From Clostridiales bacterium (GTDB taxonomy: Bacteria; Bacillota; Clostridia; Christensenellales; Aristaeellaceae), in the NCBI GenBank assembly GCA_004556985.1, contig SFFC01000060.1, positions 1 through 13,415 of the forward strand: DNA of 13,415 bases. Direction: 5' to 3'. Both the position numbers and the translations under genes were made by a program. Each line of letters opens with the position of its first letter. Position 1 is the stretch's first letter. Shown piece after piece: positions 5,385 through 11,786 of this stretch. The notes beneath the pieces were generated by a model. It was not told where the DNA came from and searched no databases. It was given only the letters and a program-made list of their open reading frames with translations.

Positions 5385-8380
5385 AGAAGAAGCTGCTGCT
5401 GGCGGCCATGCTGACGGTCGCGCTGGCGACGCTTTCCGGCTGCTTTATCCAGCCCGACCCGACGCTCGACCCGCTGACCATCGACGAGGGGACGATGCCC
5501 TTTGGCACGGTGCAGTCCCTGCCCACGCCGACGCCGACGCCCGTGCCGGCCGCGACGCCGACGCCCACGCCGGACAGCTGGCAGCAGAGCGACCAGAGCA
5601 CCTGGGAGGACTGGTCGCAGGGGCTGCTGCCCACGGCGACGCCGCTGCGCGCGGCGACGGCTGCGCCGGACGCGCAGAGCTGGGCCACCTCGACGGAGGA
5701 TTACAACGCGGGCTATCCCGTGCTGCGCATGGGCTCGACGGGCAGCGACGTCAGCGATTTGCAGGCGCGGCTCTCGGAGCTGAGCTATTACACGGGGACG
5801 ATCGACGGCAAATACGCCTATGAGACGCAGCAGGCCGTCATCGAATTCCAGACGAGAAACGGCCTGACGGCGGACGGCATCGCGGGCCGGGAGACGCAGG
5901 ATTTGCTCTACTCCGGCTCGGCGCAGCCCAAGGTGGTCAGCGCGGGCGCGGCGCAGACGCAATACCTGCTGCTCAAGGAAGGTTCCTCGGGGTTGGAGGT
6001 GCGCAAGCTGCAGGGCCGTCTGGCGGAGCTGGGCTACTACGCGGGCGGCGTCGACGGCATCTACGGCGCGACGACGACGAGCGCGGTCAAGGCCTTCCAG
6101 CGCAACAACGGCCTCTCCGGCGACGGCCAGGCGGGCGAGCAGACGCAGACGAAGCTCTACGCCTCCACGGCCAAATACGCCAGCTCGCCCGTCACGACGG
6201 CCAACCCCGACCAGACGCGGACGCTGAGTATCGGCATGACGGGCAACGACGTCTACGCGCTGCAGGAGCGGCTCATCGAGCTGCGCTACCTCACGGGCGT
6301 GGCGGACGGCGTCTTCGGCGCGGAGACGCAGGCGGCGCTCACGCAGTTCCAGAAGAACAACGGCCTGACCGCAGACGGCGAGGCGGGCGCCTCGACGCTC
6401 AAGAAGATTGCCGGCAGCTGCAAGGCGGCGACGACAGCCAGCGCGACGGCGGCGCCCTCGGCGGCGCTGCGGGAGGGCGACACCGGCGAGGCCGTCTACA
6501 TCCTGCAGGCGCGGCTCTTTGAACTGGGCTACTACACGGGCCGCATCGACGGCCGCTTTGAGGCGGAGACGACGGCGGCGCTCAAGGCCTTCCAGAAGGC
6601 GAACGGCCTGACGGCGGACGGCATCGCCGGGAGCGGGACGCAGAGCAAGCTGGAGAGCGGGCGGGCCGTGGCGGCGGACTCCGTTTCCGGAGCGGATACC
6701 TCCGGGACGGACACATCCGTGACGGACAGCGCCGGTCAGGCACCGTCGGCCGGCACGCTCTCGACGCTGCGCAGCGGCAGCAAGGGCAGCGAGGTGCTCG
6801 TGCTGCAGCAATACCTGCAGAGCCTTGGATACCTCTCCGCGGCCCCGGACGGGCAGTTCGGCTCCGGGACGGAGCGCGCGGTCAAGCTCTTCCAGGAGGC
6901 GAACGGTCTGACGGCGGACGGCATCGCCGGGCCGGGCACGCTCTCCATCCTCTACGGCGGGAGCCCGGTCGCATACGGCGACTACTTCGGCTCGGGCAGC
7001 GCCGTCTCCGGGAGCGCGCCGGCCGCGACGCCCACGCCCGTACCCAATACGAACGTCGTGCTGCAATGGCAGAGCGAGGGCGACGACGTCCGCCAGTACC
7101 AGGCGCGGCTCTGCGAGCTGGGGTATCTCGAGAGCAAATACGTCACCGGCGTCTTCAACCAGCCGACGGTCGACGCGACGAAGGCCTTCCAGACGAACAA
7201 CGGCCTCAAGGTCGACGGCGCGGCGGGCCCGCAGTCCCTCAAGCTGATCTACACGGACGACGCGCTCGACGTCAACGGCGCGCGCTACGGCGACACGATC
7301 GCCGATGCCCCGGGCACGGCGGTGACCGAGGTGCTGACGGCGGGGATGTCCGGCGAGCAGGTGCGACAGGTGCAGGAGCGCCTTTCGGCGCTGGGGTATC
7401 TGTCGGCCTCGTTCGTCAGCGGCGTCTACGACACGGCGACGCAGCAGGCCATCCGCGAATTTCAGACGGCGAACGGCCTGACGGCGGACGGCGCGGCGGG
7501 CAGCGCCACGCAGTCAAGGCTCTACGCTTCCTCGGCGGTCACGGCGCAGACGGCGCGCATCGCGGGCGACAACACGGCGCGCCAGAGCGAGGAATACCGG
7601 CTCAACGGCGCGTATCAGGCGAGCCTGAGCGGCGGGGGCTTCGTCGTGAGCGACAGGGAGAATCTCTACGGCGCGGACGCATCGAGAAGCGGCGCGCTGG
7701 TGAAGCGGCCTTTTGACGGCCGGCCGGCCAGCGTGCTCTCCGCCGATGTGCCGCGCTTTTTGCATCTGACCAACGGGCGGCTCTACTACGTCGCCAGCGA
7801 AGGCGGCGAAGACTGCGTCATCCGCATGAACAGCGACGGTACGGGCCGTGAGGTGCTGCTGCGCGCGGGCATTATCCTGCGCTTCGCGCTGCACGACGGC
7901 GTGATGTACATCCTCGACGCGAACGCCACGCTCAAAGAAAGAACGCTCTCCGGCGAGGAGAGCGAGCTGATGACGGGCGTGAGCGATTTTTCGCTGGACG
8001 TGCAGGGGGACGCGCTGGTGTGCGTGACGCAGGAGGGCGTCGTCTCCTTCGGAATCAAAACCGGCGCGACGTCGCTGCTCTATGCCGGGCAGGCCGATCA
8101 GGCGGCGCAATGCGGGCAGGCGCTGCTCGTGCGCACGGGCGGGAGCATCGTCCGCGTCGCGGACGGGCGCAATGCGGTCATCCGGCAGGACGGCGCGACG
8201 GGCCTGCTCGTCTACGGTGCGAGGGTCATCGAGCTGACGGGGCGTGGCGTCATGGCCTGCGACGTCAACGGGGAGAACCTCACGATGTTGGCGGGAGGGG
8301 AATACGAATGCGCGTCCGTCGCGGGCGGCGCGCTCTACGTCGGCGGGAAGGACGGCTACACGCAGGCGCTGACGCTTTAA
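5381..8380 (+). CDS. Large lipoprotein with seven peptidoglycan-binding-type repeats and C-terminal propeller-like region
   Basis: Predicted surface lipoprotein of 999 residues. The signal peptide ends in a good lipobox, LSGC, with C21 as the lipidated cysteine. A low-complexity Pro/Thr linker (residues about 48-65) should span part of the cell wall. Seven PG_binding_1-type repeats follow, starting near residues 112, 195, 279, 360, 460, 558 and 649, each ending in a version of FQxxNGLTADGxAG. Repeats 6 and 7 form a subtype in which the usual DGxFG is replaced by a slightly longer SKYVTGVF or SASFVSGVY. A second TPTPVP linker precedes repeat 6. Residues from about 730 to the end contain blade-like units (LYYVASEGGEDCVIRMNSDG and later repeats) like DUF5050 propellers. 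No amidase, peptidase or lysozyme motif is seen, so it is probably a wall-tethered scaffold or sensor. GGGGAGG lies 8 nt before the ATG. Confidence 0.9.
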   Translation: MKKKLLLAAMLTVALATLSGCFIQPDPTLDPLTIDEGTMPFGTVQSLPTPTPTPVPAATPTPTPDSWQQSDQSTWEDWSQGLLPTATPLRAATAAPDAQSWATSTEDYNAGYPVLRMGSTGSDVSDLQARLSELSYYTGTIDGKYAYETQQAVIEFQTRNGLTADGIAGRETQDLLYSGSAQPKVVSAGAAQTQYLLLKEGSSGLEVRKLQGRLAELGYYAGGVDGIYGATTTSAVKAFQRNNGLSGDGQAGEQTQTKLYASTAKYASSPVTTANPDQTRTLSIGMTGNDVYALQERLIELRYLTGVADGVFGAETQAALTQFQKNNGLTADGEAGASTLKKIAGSCKAATTASATAAPSAALREGDTGEAVYILQARLFELGYYTGRIDGRFEAETTAALKAFQKANGLTADGIAGSGTQSKLESGRAVAADSVSGADTSGTDTSVTDSAGQAPSAGTLSTLRSGSKGSEVLVLQQYLQSLGYLSAAPDGQFGSGTERAVKLFQEANGLTADGIAGPGTLSILYGGSPVAYGDYFGSGSAVSGSAPAATPTPVPNTNVVLQWQSEGDDVRQYQARLCELGYLESKYVTGVFNQPTVDATKAFQTNNGLKVDGAAGPQSLKLIYTDDALDVNGARYGDTIADAPGTAVTEVLTAGMSGEQVRQVQERLSALGYLSASFVSGVYDTATQQAIREFQTANGLTADGAAGSATQSRLYASSAVTAQTARIAGDNTARQSEEYRLNGAYQASLSGGGFVVSDRENLYGADASRSGALVKRPFDGRPASVLSADVPRFLHLTNGRLYYVASEGGEDCVIRMNSDGTGREVLLRAGIILRFALHDGVMYILDANATLKERTLSGEESELMTGVSDFSLDVQGDALVCVTQEGVVSFGIKTGATSLLYAGQADQAAQCGQALLVRTGGSIVRVADGRNAVIRQDGATGLLVYGARVIELTGRGVMACDVNGENLTMLAGGEYECASVAGGALYVGGKDGYTQALTL
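5714..7531 (+). repeat. Seven tandem peptidoglycan-binding-type coding repeats
   Basis: Repeats of about 66-70 codons separated by variable linkers. They are similar at DNA level as well: the block AACGGCCTGACGGCGGACGG recurs at 5858, 6602 and 7472, with near copies near 6360 and 6902. This points to duplication within the gene and makes the region prone to recombination or assembly collapse. Confidence 0.85.
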
Positions 8381-8853
8381 AGGCGGAAGGCCCGGTCGAG
8401 GTCGCGCAGATAGGCGGCGCAGACGGGATCGGCAAGCAGCAGGTCATAGGCCGTGCGCGCGGCGTCAAGAAACGCGCTGTCAAGCGCGGAAAGGCCGTAG
8501 CCGGTCAGCGGGCAGAGTGCGCGGGCGCGCCTGTCCAGGACGACGCGGGTCGTCCCATCCTCCCGAAAGCGCAGAAACAGCGGAAACAGGCGGCAGGCAA
8601 GCGGCCTGTTTTCTCTTTCGCAGCGGCCCTGACAGACGAGCAGGCTGACGTCTTGGCCGCCCAGGGAAAACCCGGCGGGGAGCACGCGGGCGAAGGCAGA
8701 ATTCGCATAAAGCGCCTCCTCACCGGGAAACAGGAGCATGCCGGTCGCCTCGTCGCCCTGGCAGCAGGCGCCGCCGCACAGGCGGCCGCAGTCGGTCTTG
8801 AGCGGCGTGAGACCGGAGAGGAGATCGCGGGCGGTCAAAGCAGCGGCGGACAT
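8377..8853 (-). CDS. YkgJ-type cysteine-cluster protein (predicted metal binding)
   Basis: Small cytosolic protein of 158 residues with the Zn/Fe-chelating cysteine pattern of the YkgJ family: C22, C26, C30 and C31 (CGRLCGGACC), then C74, C78 and C87 in VCQGRCERENRPLACRLFPL, plus C114. GMLLFPGEE at residues 38-46 is a typical companion motif. Biochemical role unknown for the family; a metal cluster is the usual assumption. Start choice: an in-frame ATG at 8868 would add MEESA, but its only possible ribosome binding site would lie at the predicted transcript start. The ATG at 8853 has GGAGGA 7-8 nt upstream and is preferred. It has its own divergent promoter. Its stop codon interlocks with that of the converging lipoprotein gene. 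Confidence 0.88.
   Translation of the reverse strand: MSAAALTARDLLSGLTPLKTDCGRLCGGACCQGDEATGMLLFPGEEALYANSAFARVLPAGFSLGGQDVSLLVCQGRCERENRPLACRLFPLFLRFREDGTTRVVLDRRARALCPLTGYGLSALDSAFLDAARTAYDLLLADPVCAAYLRDLDRAFRL
8584..8616 (+). terminator. Possible intragenic terminator for the lipoprotein transcript
   Basis: AAACAGGC (8584-8591) pairs with GCCTGTTT (8604-8611) across 12 nt and is followed by TCTCT, a U-rich tail. It lies about 200 nt beyond the lipoprotein stop, on the antisense strand of the YkgJ-type gene, where no intergenic terminator is possible. The bases also encode the conserved RPLACRLFPL segment, so the match may be partly chance. Confidence 0.3.
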
Positions 8854-8887
8854 GGCGGATTCCTCCATACAGGCAGATTTCCTTCTG

Positions 8888-8916
8888 ATCATAACAGGCC
8901 GGACGCCCCTTGTCAA
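8888..8916 (-). promoter_or_regulatory. Promoter of the YkgJ-type gene
   Basis: On the minus strand: TTGACA (8916-8911), 17-nt spacer, TATGAT (8893-8888) preceded by TGT, an extended -10. The expected start near 8881 leaves a leader of about 28 nt to the preferred ATG, enough for its GGAGGA site. Confidence 0.87.
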
Positions 8917-8938
8917 TGCGGGAAAAAGCCGGTATAAT
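8910..8938 (+). promoter_or_regulatory. Promoter of the methyltransferase-trmD operon
   Basis: TTGTCA (8910-8915, 5 of 6 consensus), 17-nt spacer, TATAAT (8933-8938, exact). Predicted start near 8945, giving a leader of about 119 nt. The -35 occupies the same bases as the -35 of the divergent promoter. Confidence 0.85.
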
Positions 8939-8945
8939 ATACAAT

Positions 8946-9006
8946 CAGGGAAGTTATGGGAAGCCCCCTGTGGGGCGGGAAAGCTGCCCGGGGGCTTTCT
9001 TCCCTG
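8946..9006 (+). promoter_or_regulatory. Structured leader / candidate attenuator before the DNA methyltransferase gene
   Basis: Immediately after the predicted transcript start, CAGGGA (8946-8951) pairs with TCCCTG (9001-9006). Inside that, AAGCCCCC (8961-8968) pairs with GGGGGCTT (8990-8997). A pyrimidine run TTTCTTCCC follows the inner stem, as in a weak intrinsic terminator. The C-run at 8964-8968 can alternatively pair with GGGG at 8972-8975, so two exclusive folds are possible. I do not recognise a known riboswitch. Function inferred only from position and structure. Confidence 0.5.
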
Positions 9007-9063
9007 GAGCGTGGAAAGCCGCAAGAGCACTGCGCGGAAGGCGCGCAGGACGGAGGGACGCAC

Positions 9064-10332
9064 ATGGCCGCGACAACCATCAGATGCAGCACGGTTCGCC
9101 AGATGGGACGGGAGAGCGCCGGCACGCTGATTCAGGGCTCGATGCCCGAAAGCGCCGGGGCGCTGCTGGAGCGCTTTGGCGGCAGCGTGCAGATGATCTA
9201 TCTCGATCCGCCGTTCAACACGGGCAAGATCTTTGAGATGAAGGCGCGCATCGGCGAGAAGGGTTACAGGACGGGCTCGCCCGCGCTCTCGCTGCCGGCC
9301 TATGACGACCGATGGCCCGACCGCGCGCAGTACATGCAGATGATGCGCGAGACGCTCACGCTCTGCCGCAGCCTGCTCAAACGGGAAGGCACGATCTTCC
9401 TGCACATCGATTCGCGGATGCACGCGCACATGCGGCTGCTGATGGACGAGGTCTTCGGCGAGAGCAACTTCCTCAACGAGATCATCTGGAGCTATCAGAC
9501 CGGCGGACGCGCGCGGACGTATTTCCCGCGCAAGCACGACGTGATTCTGTTCTACGCGAAGTCGCGCGCGTACTACTTCAACCTGAAGGCGGTGCCCGTG
9601 CCGCGCAGCGAGGCGCGCAGCAACCACATGCGCCGCGCCGTGGACGAGGAGGGGCGGAGCTACCGCTCCATCGTCTCCGCGGGCAAGGAATACCGCTACT
9701 ACGACGACGAACCGGCCTACCCCGGCGACGTCTGGGACGACATCAGCCACCTGCAGCAGAAGGATCCGCAGCGGACGGGCTTTGAGACGCAGAAGCCGGT
9801 CAGGCTGCTGGAGCGGATCATCCAATGCTCGACGCAGGAGGGCGACCTGGTCTGCGACCTGTTTGCCGGCAGCGGCACGACGGCGGTCGCGGCGGCCTCG
9901 CTGGGACGGCGCTTTCTCTGCCTGGATCAGAGCCCGCTGGCCATCGCCGTAACGGGCAAGCGTCTGTGGCAGACGCCGGGCGGCAAGCAGACGGGCTTTG
10001 GTTACGAGGTTGAGGCGCCTTGCGCGCCGGACGACTGCCTGCTGGAGGCCGAGGTTTTCCCGGCGATCAGCTCCTACACGGTGCGGCTGGTGCGCTTTGA
10101 GAGCGAGGCCGCGCGGCGGGAGGGCATCGACGGGTTTGACGCGATCGACCAATGGTCGGCGGGCTTCGTGCAGGGCGACGTCTTCAGGAGCTGCGTCTCG
10201 AGCGTGCGCAGCGCGACGACGCCGGCCCTGCAGACGATGGTCGAGATGCCGGTGTGCGCGGGCGAGCCCTGCGTGATGATTGTGGATATTTGGGGCAACA
10301 GGCGCTTCTACCTGCCCAAGAGGAGATATTGA
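9064..10332 (+). CDS. Orphan site-specific DNA methyltransferase, beta class (N6-adenine or N4-cytosine)
   Basis: Transfers a methyl group from S-adenosylmethionine to an exocyclic amino group in DNA. The 422 residues carry the catalytic motif IV YLDPPFNTG (DPPF at 48-51) before the cofactor motif I DLFAGSGTT (255-263), preceded by FETQKP (230-235). This order (IV, recognition region, I) defines the beta class, Pfam N6_N4_Mtase. The target recognition region should lie around residues 130-225; its site cannot be predicted. Residues about 310-422 form an extra C-terminal domain ending VDIWGNRRFYLP. The ATG at 9064 has GGAGGG 6 nt upstream; an in-frame ATG at 8956 would translate the leader hairpin and is rejected. 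No restriction endonuclase gene is nearby. The next gene begins 3 nt after the stop, in an operon with trmD. Confidence 0.92.
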   Translation: MAATTIRCSTVRQMGRESAGTLIQGSMPESAGALLERFGGSVQMIYLDPPFNTGKIFEMKARIGEKGYRTGSPALSLPAYDDRWPDRAQYMQMMRETLTLCRSLLKREGTIFLHIDSRMHAHMRLLMDEVFGESNFLNEIIWSYQTGGRARTYFPRKHDVILFYAKSRAYYFNLKAVPVPRSEARSNHMRRAVDEEGRSYRSIVSAGKEYRYYDDEPAYPGDVWDDISHLQQKDPQRTGFETQKPVRLLERIIQCSTQEGDLVCDLFAGSGTTAVAAASLGRRFLCLDQSPLAIAVTGKRLWQTPGGKQTGFGYEVEAPCAPDDCLLEAEVFPAISSYTVRLVRFESEAARREGIDGFDAIDQWSAGFVQGDVFRSCVSSVRSATTPALQTMVEMPVCAGEPCVMIVDIWGNRRFYLPKRRY

Positions 10333-10335
10333 GAC

Positions 10336-10932
10336 ATGAACAACGGGTATATGGTCTATCTGCTGCGGATTCTGGCCGTGCAGGGCGCGCTGGCCTCCGT
10401 TTACACCGATCCGGAGGATCCGGAGGGCTTTTCCGCGGGCTTCGTGGAGGCGGTCGACGGGCAGCACGTGCTCATGTGCGACCTGACGCCGTGGGGGCAG
10501 ATCGACGGCTGGCGCGTGCGGCGCAACGCCGACGTGCTGCAGGTGCTCTCCGGGGAGGAATACGAGCAGCGGCTGGCGATGCTCATGGAACACCACGGGC
10601 AGCGGCACAGGCCGTTTTTCACCGACCTGCCGGCGGAGGACACGGATCTGCTGCTGAGCGTGCTGCTCGCCTGCCGGGAGCGCGGCGAGATCGTCAGCGT
10701 CATCATGGGTGAGGAGATGGTCACCGGCCGCGTGCTGGAGGCCAACGGCTTGCGGCTCAAGATGCGCCTGCTCGATTTCTTCGGGCGCGAGGCGGAGGAG
10801 GAGACCATCACGCTGCGGGAGATCGAGATCCTGGAGATCGGCACGCAGGAGGAGCAGATGTACGGCGTGCTCGAGGAGCTTGAGCGCCAGCGCATGACGC
10901 TGCTGCCGCCGCAGGACGGAGAGCAGTCATGA
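10336..10932 (+). CDS. Unrecognised 198-residue protein with an apparent tandem small-barrel repeat
   Basis: I do not recognise this protein. It has no signal peptide or membrane segment and is acidic. Two halves look alike: GFVEAVDGQHVLMCDL (about residues 35-50) aligns with GRVLEANGLRLKMRLL (about 131-146). Each is followed by a Gly, a strand, and an acidic or basic turn leading to DVLQVLSGEEYEQRL or EIEILEIGTQEEQMY. The pattern of short strands with a Gly-turn resembles Sm-like or SH3-like barrels, hence possible RNA or protein binding, which is inference. A short linker (about residues 85-115) joins the halves. AGGAGA lies 9 nt before the ATG. It sits 3 nt after the methyltransferase and overlaps trmD by ATGA, so it is translationally coupled to both. 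It does not look like RimM, the usual partner of trmD. Confidence 0.85.
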   Translation: MNNGYMVYLLRILAVQGALASVYTDPEDPEGFSAGFVEAVDGQHVLMCDLTPWGQIDGWRVRRNADVLQVLSGEEYEQRLAMLMEHHGQRHRPFFTDLPAEDTDLLLSVLLACRERGEIVSVIMGEEMVTGRVLEANGLRLKMRLLDFFGREAEEETITLREIEILEIGTQEEQMYGVLEELERQRMTLLPPQDGEQS

Positions 10933-11756
10933 AAATCACGATCCTGACGATCTTTCCCGAGATGTTCGCGCCGCTGCACCAGAGCATTCTGGGGCGCGCG
11001 CAGAAGGCCGGGCTGCTGGAGATCCGGGAGGTCGACATCCGCGCGTACAGCAAAAACAAGCACCACAACACGGACGACGCGCCCTACGGCGGCGGCGCGG
11101 GCATGGTGATGCTCGCCCAGCCGATCGTGGACGCCATGCGCGACGTGCAGGGGGAGGACTTCTGCGGCAGGCGCATTTACCTCTCTCCGCGCGGGCAGAC
11201 GCTGACGCAGAGAAAGGCGGAGGAGCTCGCCCGGGAAAAGGAGCTCATTCTCCTCTGCGGGCACTACGAGGGCGTCGACCAGCGCGCGCTGGATCTTTGT
11301 ATCGACGAGGAGCTCTCCATTGGCGACTATGTGCTCACCGGCGGCGAGCTGGGCGCGATGGTGCTGGTCGACTGCGTCGCGCGGTTGATCCCCGGCGTGC
11401 TGGGCTGCGAGGAGAGCGCGCAGACGGAGAGCTTTTCCTCTGGGCTGCTCGAGTATCCGCAGTACACGCGCCCGCGAGAGTTTGAGGGGTTGACCGTGCC
11501 GGAGCCGCTGCTCAACGGCAACCACGCGCAGATCGAGGACTGGCAGCTCGAGCAGGCGCTCTACATCACGATGAAGCGGCGGCCGGAGATGGCGCGCGCG
11601 TACCTGGAGGGGCGCAAGCTCAGCAGAAAGCAGAAGCGGATCGTGGAGGGCGTCATTGCCCGCGTTGAAGAGGAAGAGGCGCAGGAACGGCTTGAGACGG
11701 AGCGCAGACAGGCGCTCTTTCTGTGTGCGCTGGCGCAAAGCGGGGAAAAGGGATAA
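10929..11756 (+). CDS. trmD: tRNA (guanine-N1-)-methyltransferase TrmD
   Basis: Methylates N1 of G37 next to the anticodon of several tRNAs, preventing +1 frameshifting; normally essential. The 275 residues are somewhat longer than the typical 240-255 because of a Glu/Arg-rich C-terminal tail. SPOUT trefoil-knot landmarks: LLCGHYEGVDQR (108-119) and SIGDYVLTGGELGAM (130-144), followed by GLLEYPQYTRP (172-182) and LLNGNHAQIEDW. At the position corresponding to the catalytic Asp169 of the E. coli enzyme (ED-SF context), the sequence reads TESF, so E167 seems to take its place. The start overlaps the preceding stop (ATGA). The usual rpsP, rimM and rplS neighbours are absent; instead a DNA methyltransferase and an unknown protein precede it. 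Confidence 0.97.
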   Translation: MKITILTIFPEMFAPLHQSILGRAQKAGLLEIREVDIRAYSKNKHHNTDDAPYGGGAGMVMLAQPIVDAMRDVQGEDFCGRRIYLSPRGQTLTQRKAEELAREKELILLCGHYEGVDQRALDLCIDEELSIGDYVLTGGELGAMVLVDCVARLIPGVLGCEESAQTESFSSGLLEYPQYTRPREFEGLTVPEPLLNGNHAQIEDWQLEQALYITMKRRPEMARAYLEGRKLSRKQKRIVEGVIARVEEEEAQERLETERRQALFLCALAQSGEKG

Positions 11757-11786
11757 TCCGGGAAACGGGAGAGGAAACGTGTTTGC

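Noticed and set aside
5521..5575. Short GC-rich tandem repeats resembling a microsatellite or phase-variable tract
   Set aside because: They are imperfect 6-nt units encoding a Thr-Pro linker in frame; units vary in sequence and length changes would not shift the frame, so a spacer role is sufficient explanation.
8956..9063. N-terminal extension of the DNA methyltransferase starting at ATG 8956
   Set aside because: It has only a weak ribosome binding site about 11 nt from the predicted transcript start, would translate the leader hairpin into low-complexity sequence, and the ATG at 9064 has GGAGGG at ideal spacing.
8377..10608. 743-codon minus-strand frame extending the YkgJ-type gene upstream
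   Set aside because: Only the last 158 codons resemble a protein family. The rest lies antisense to the DNA methyltransferase, and a promoter and good ribosome binding site sit right at the short start.
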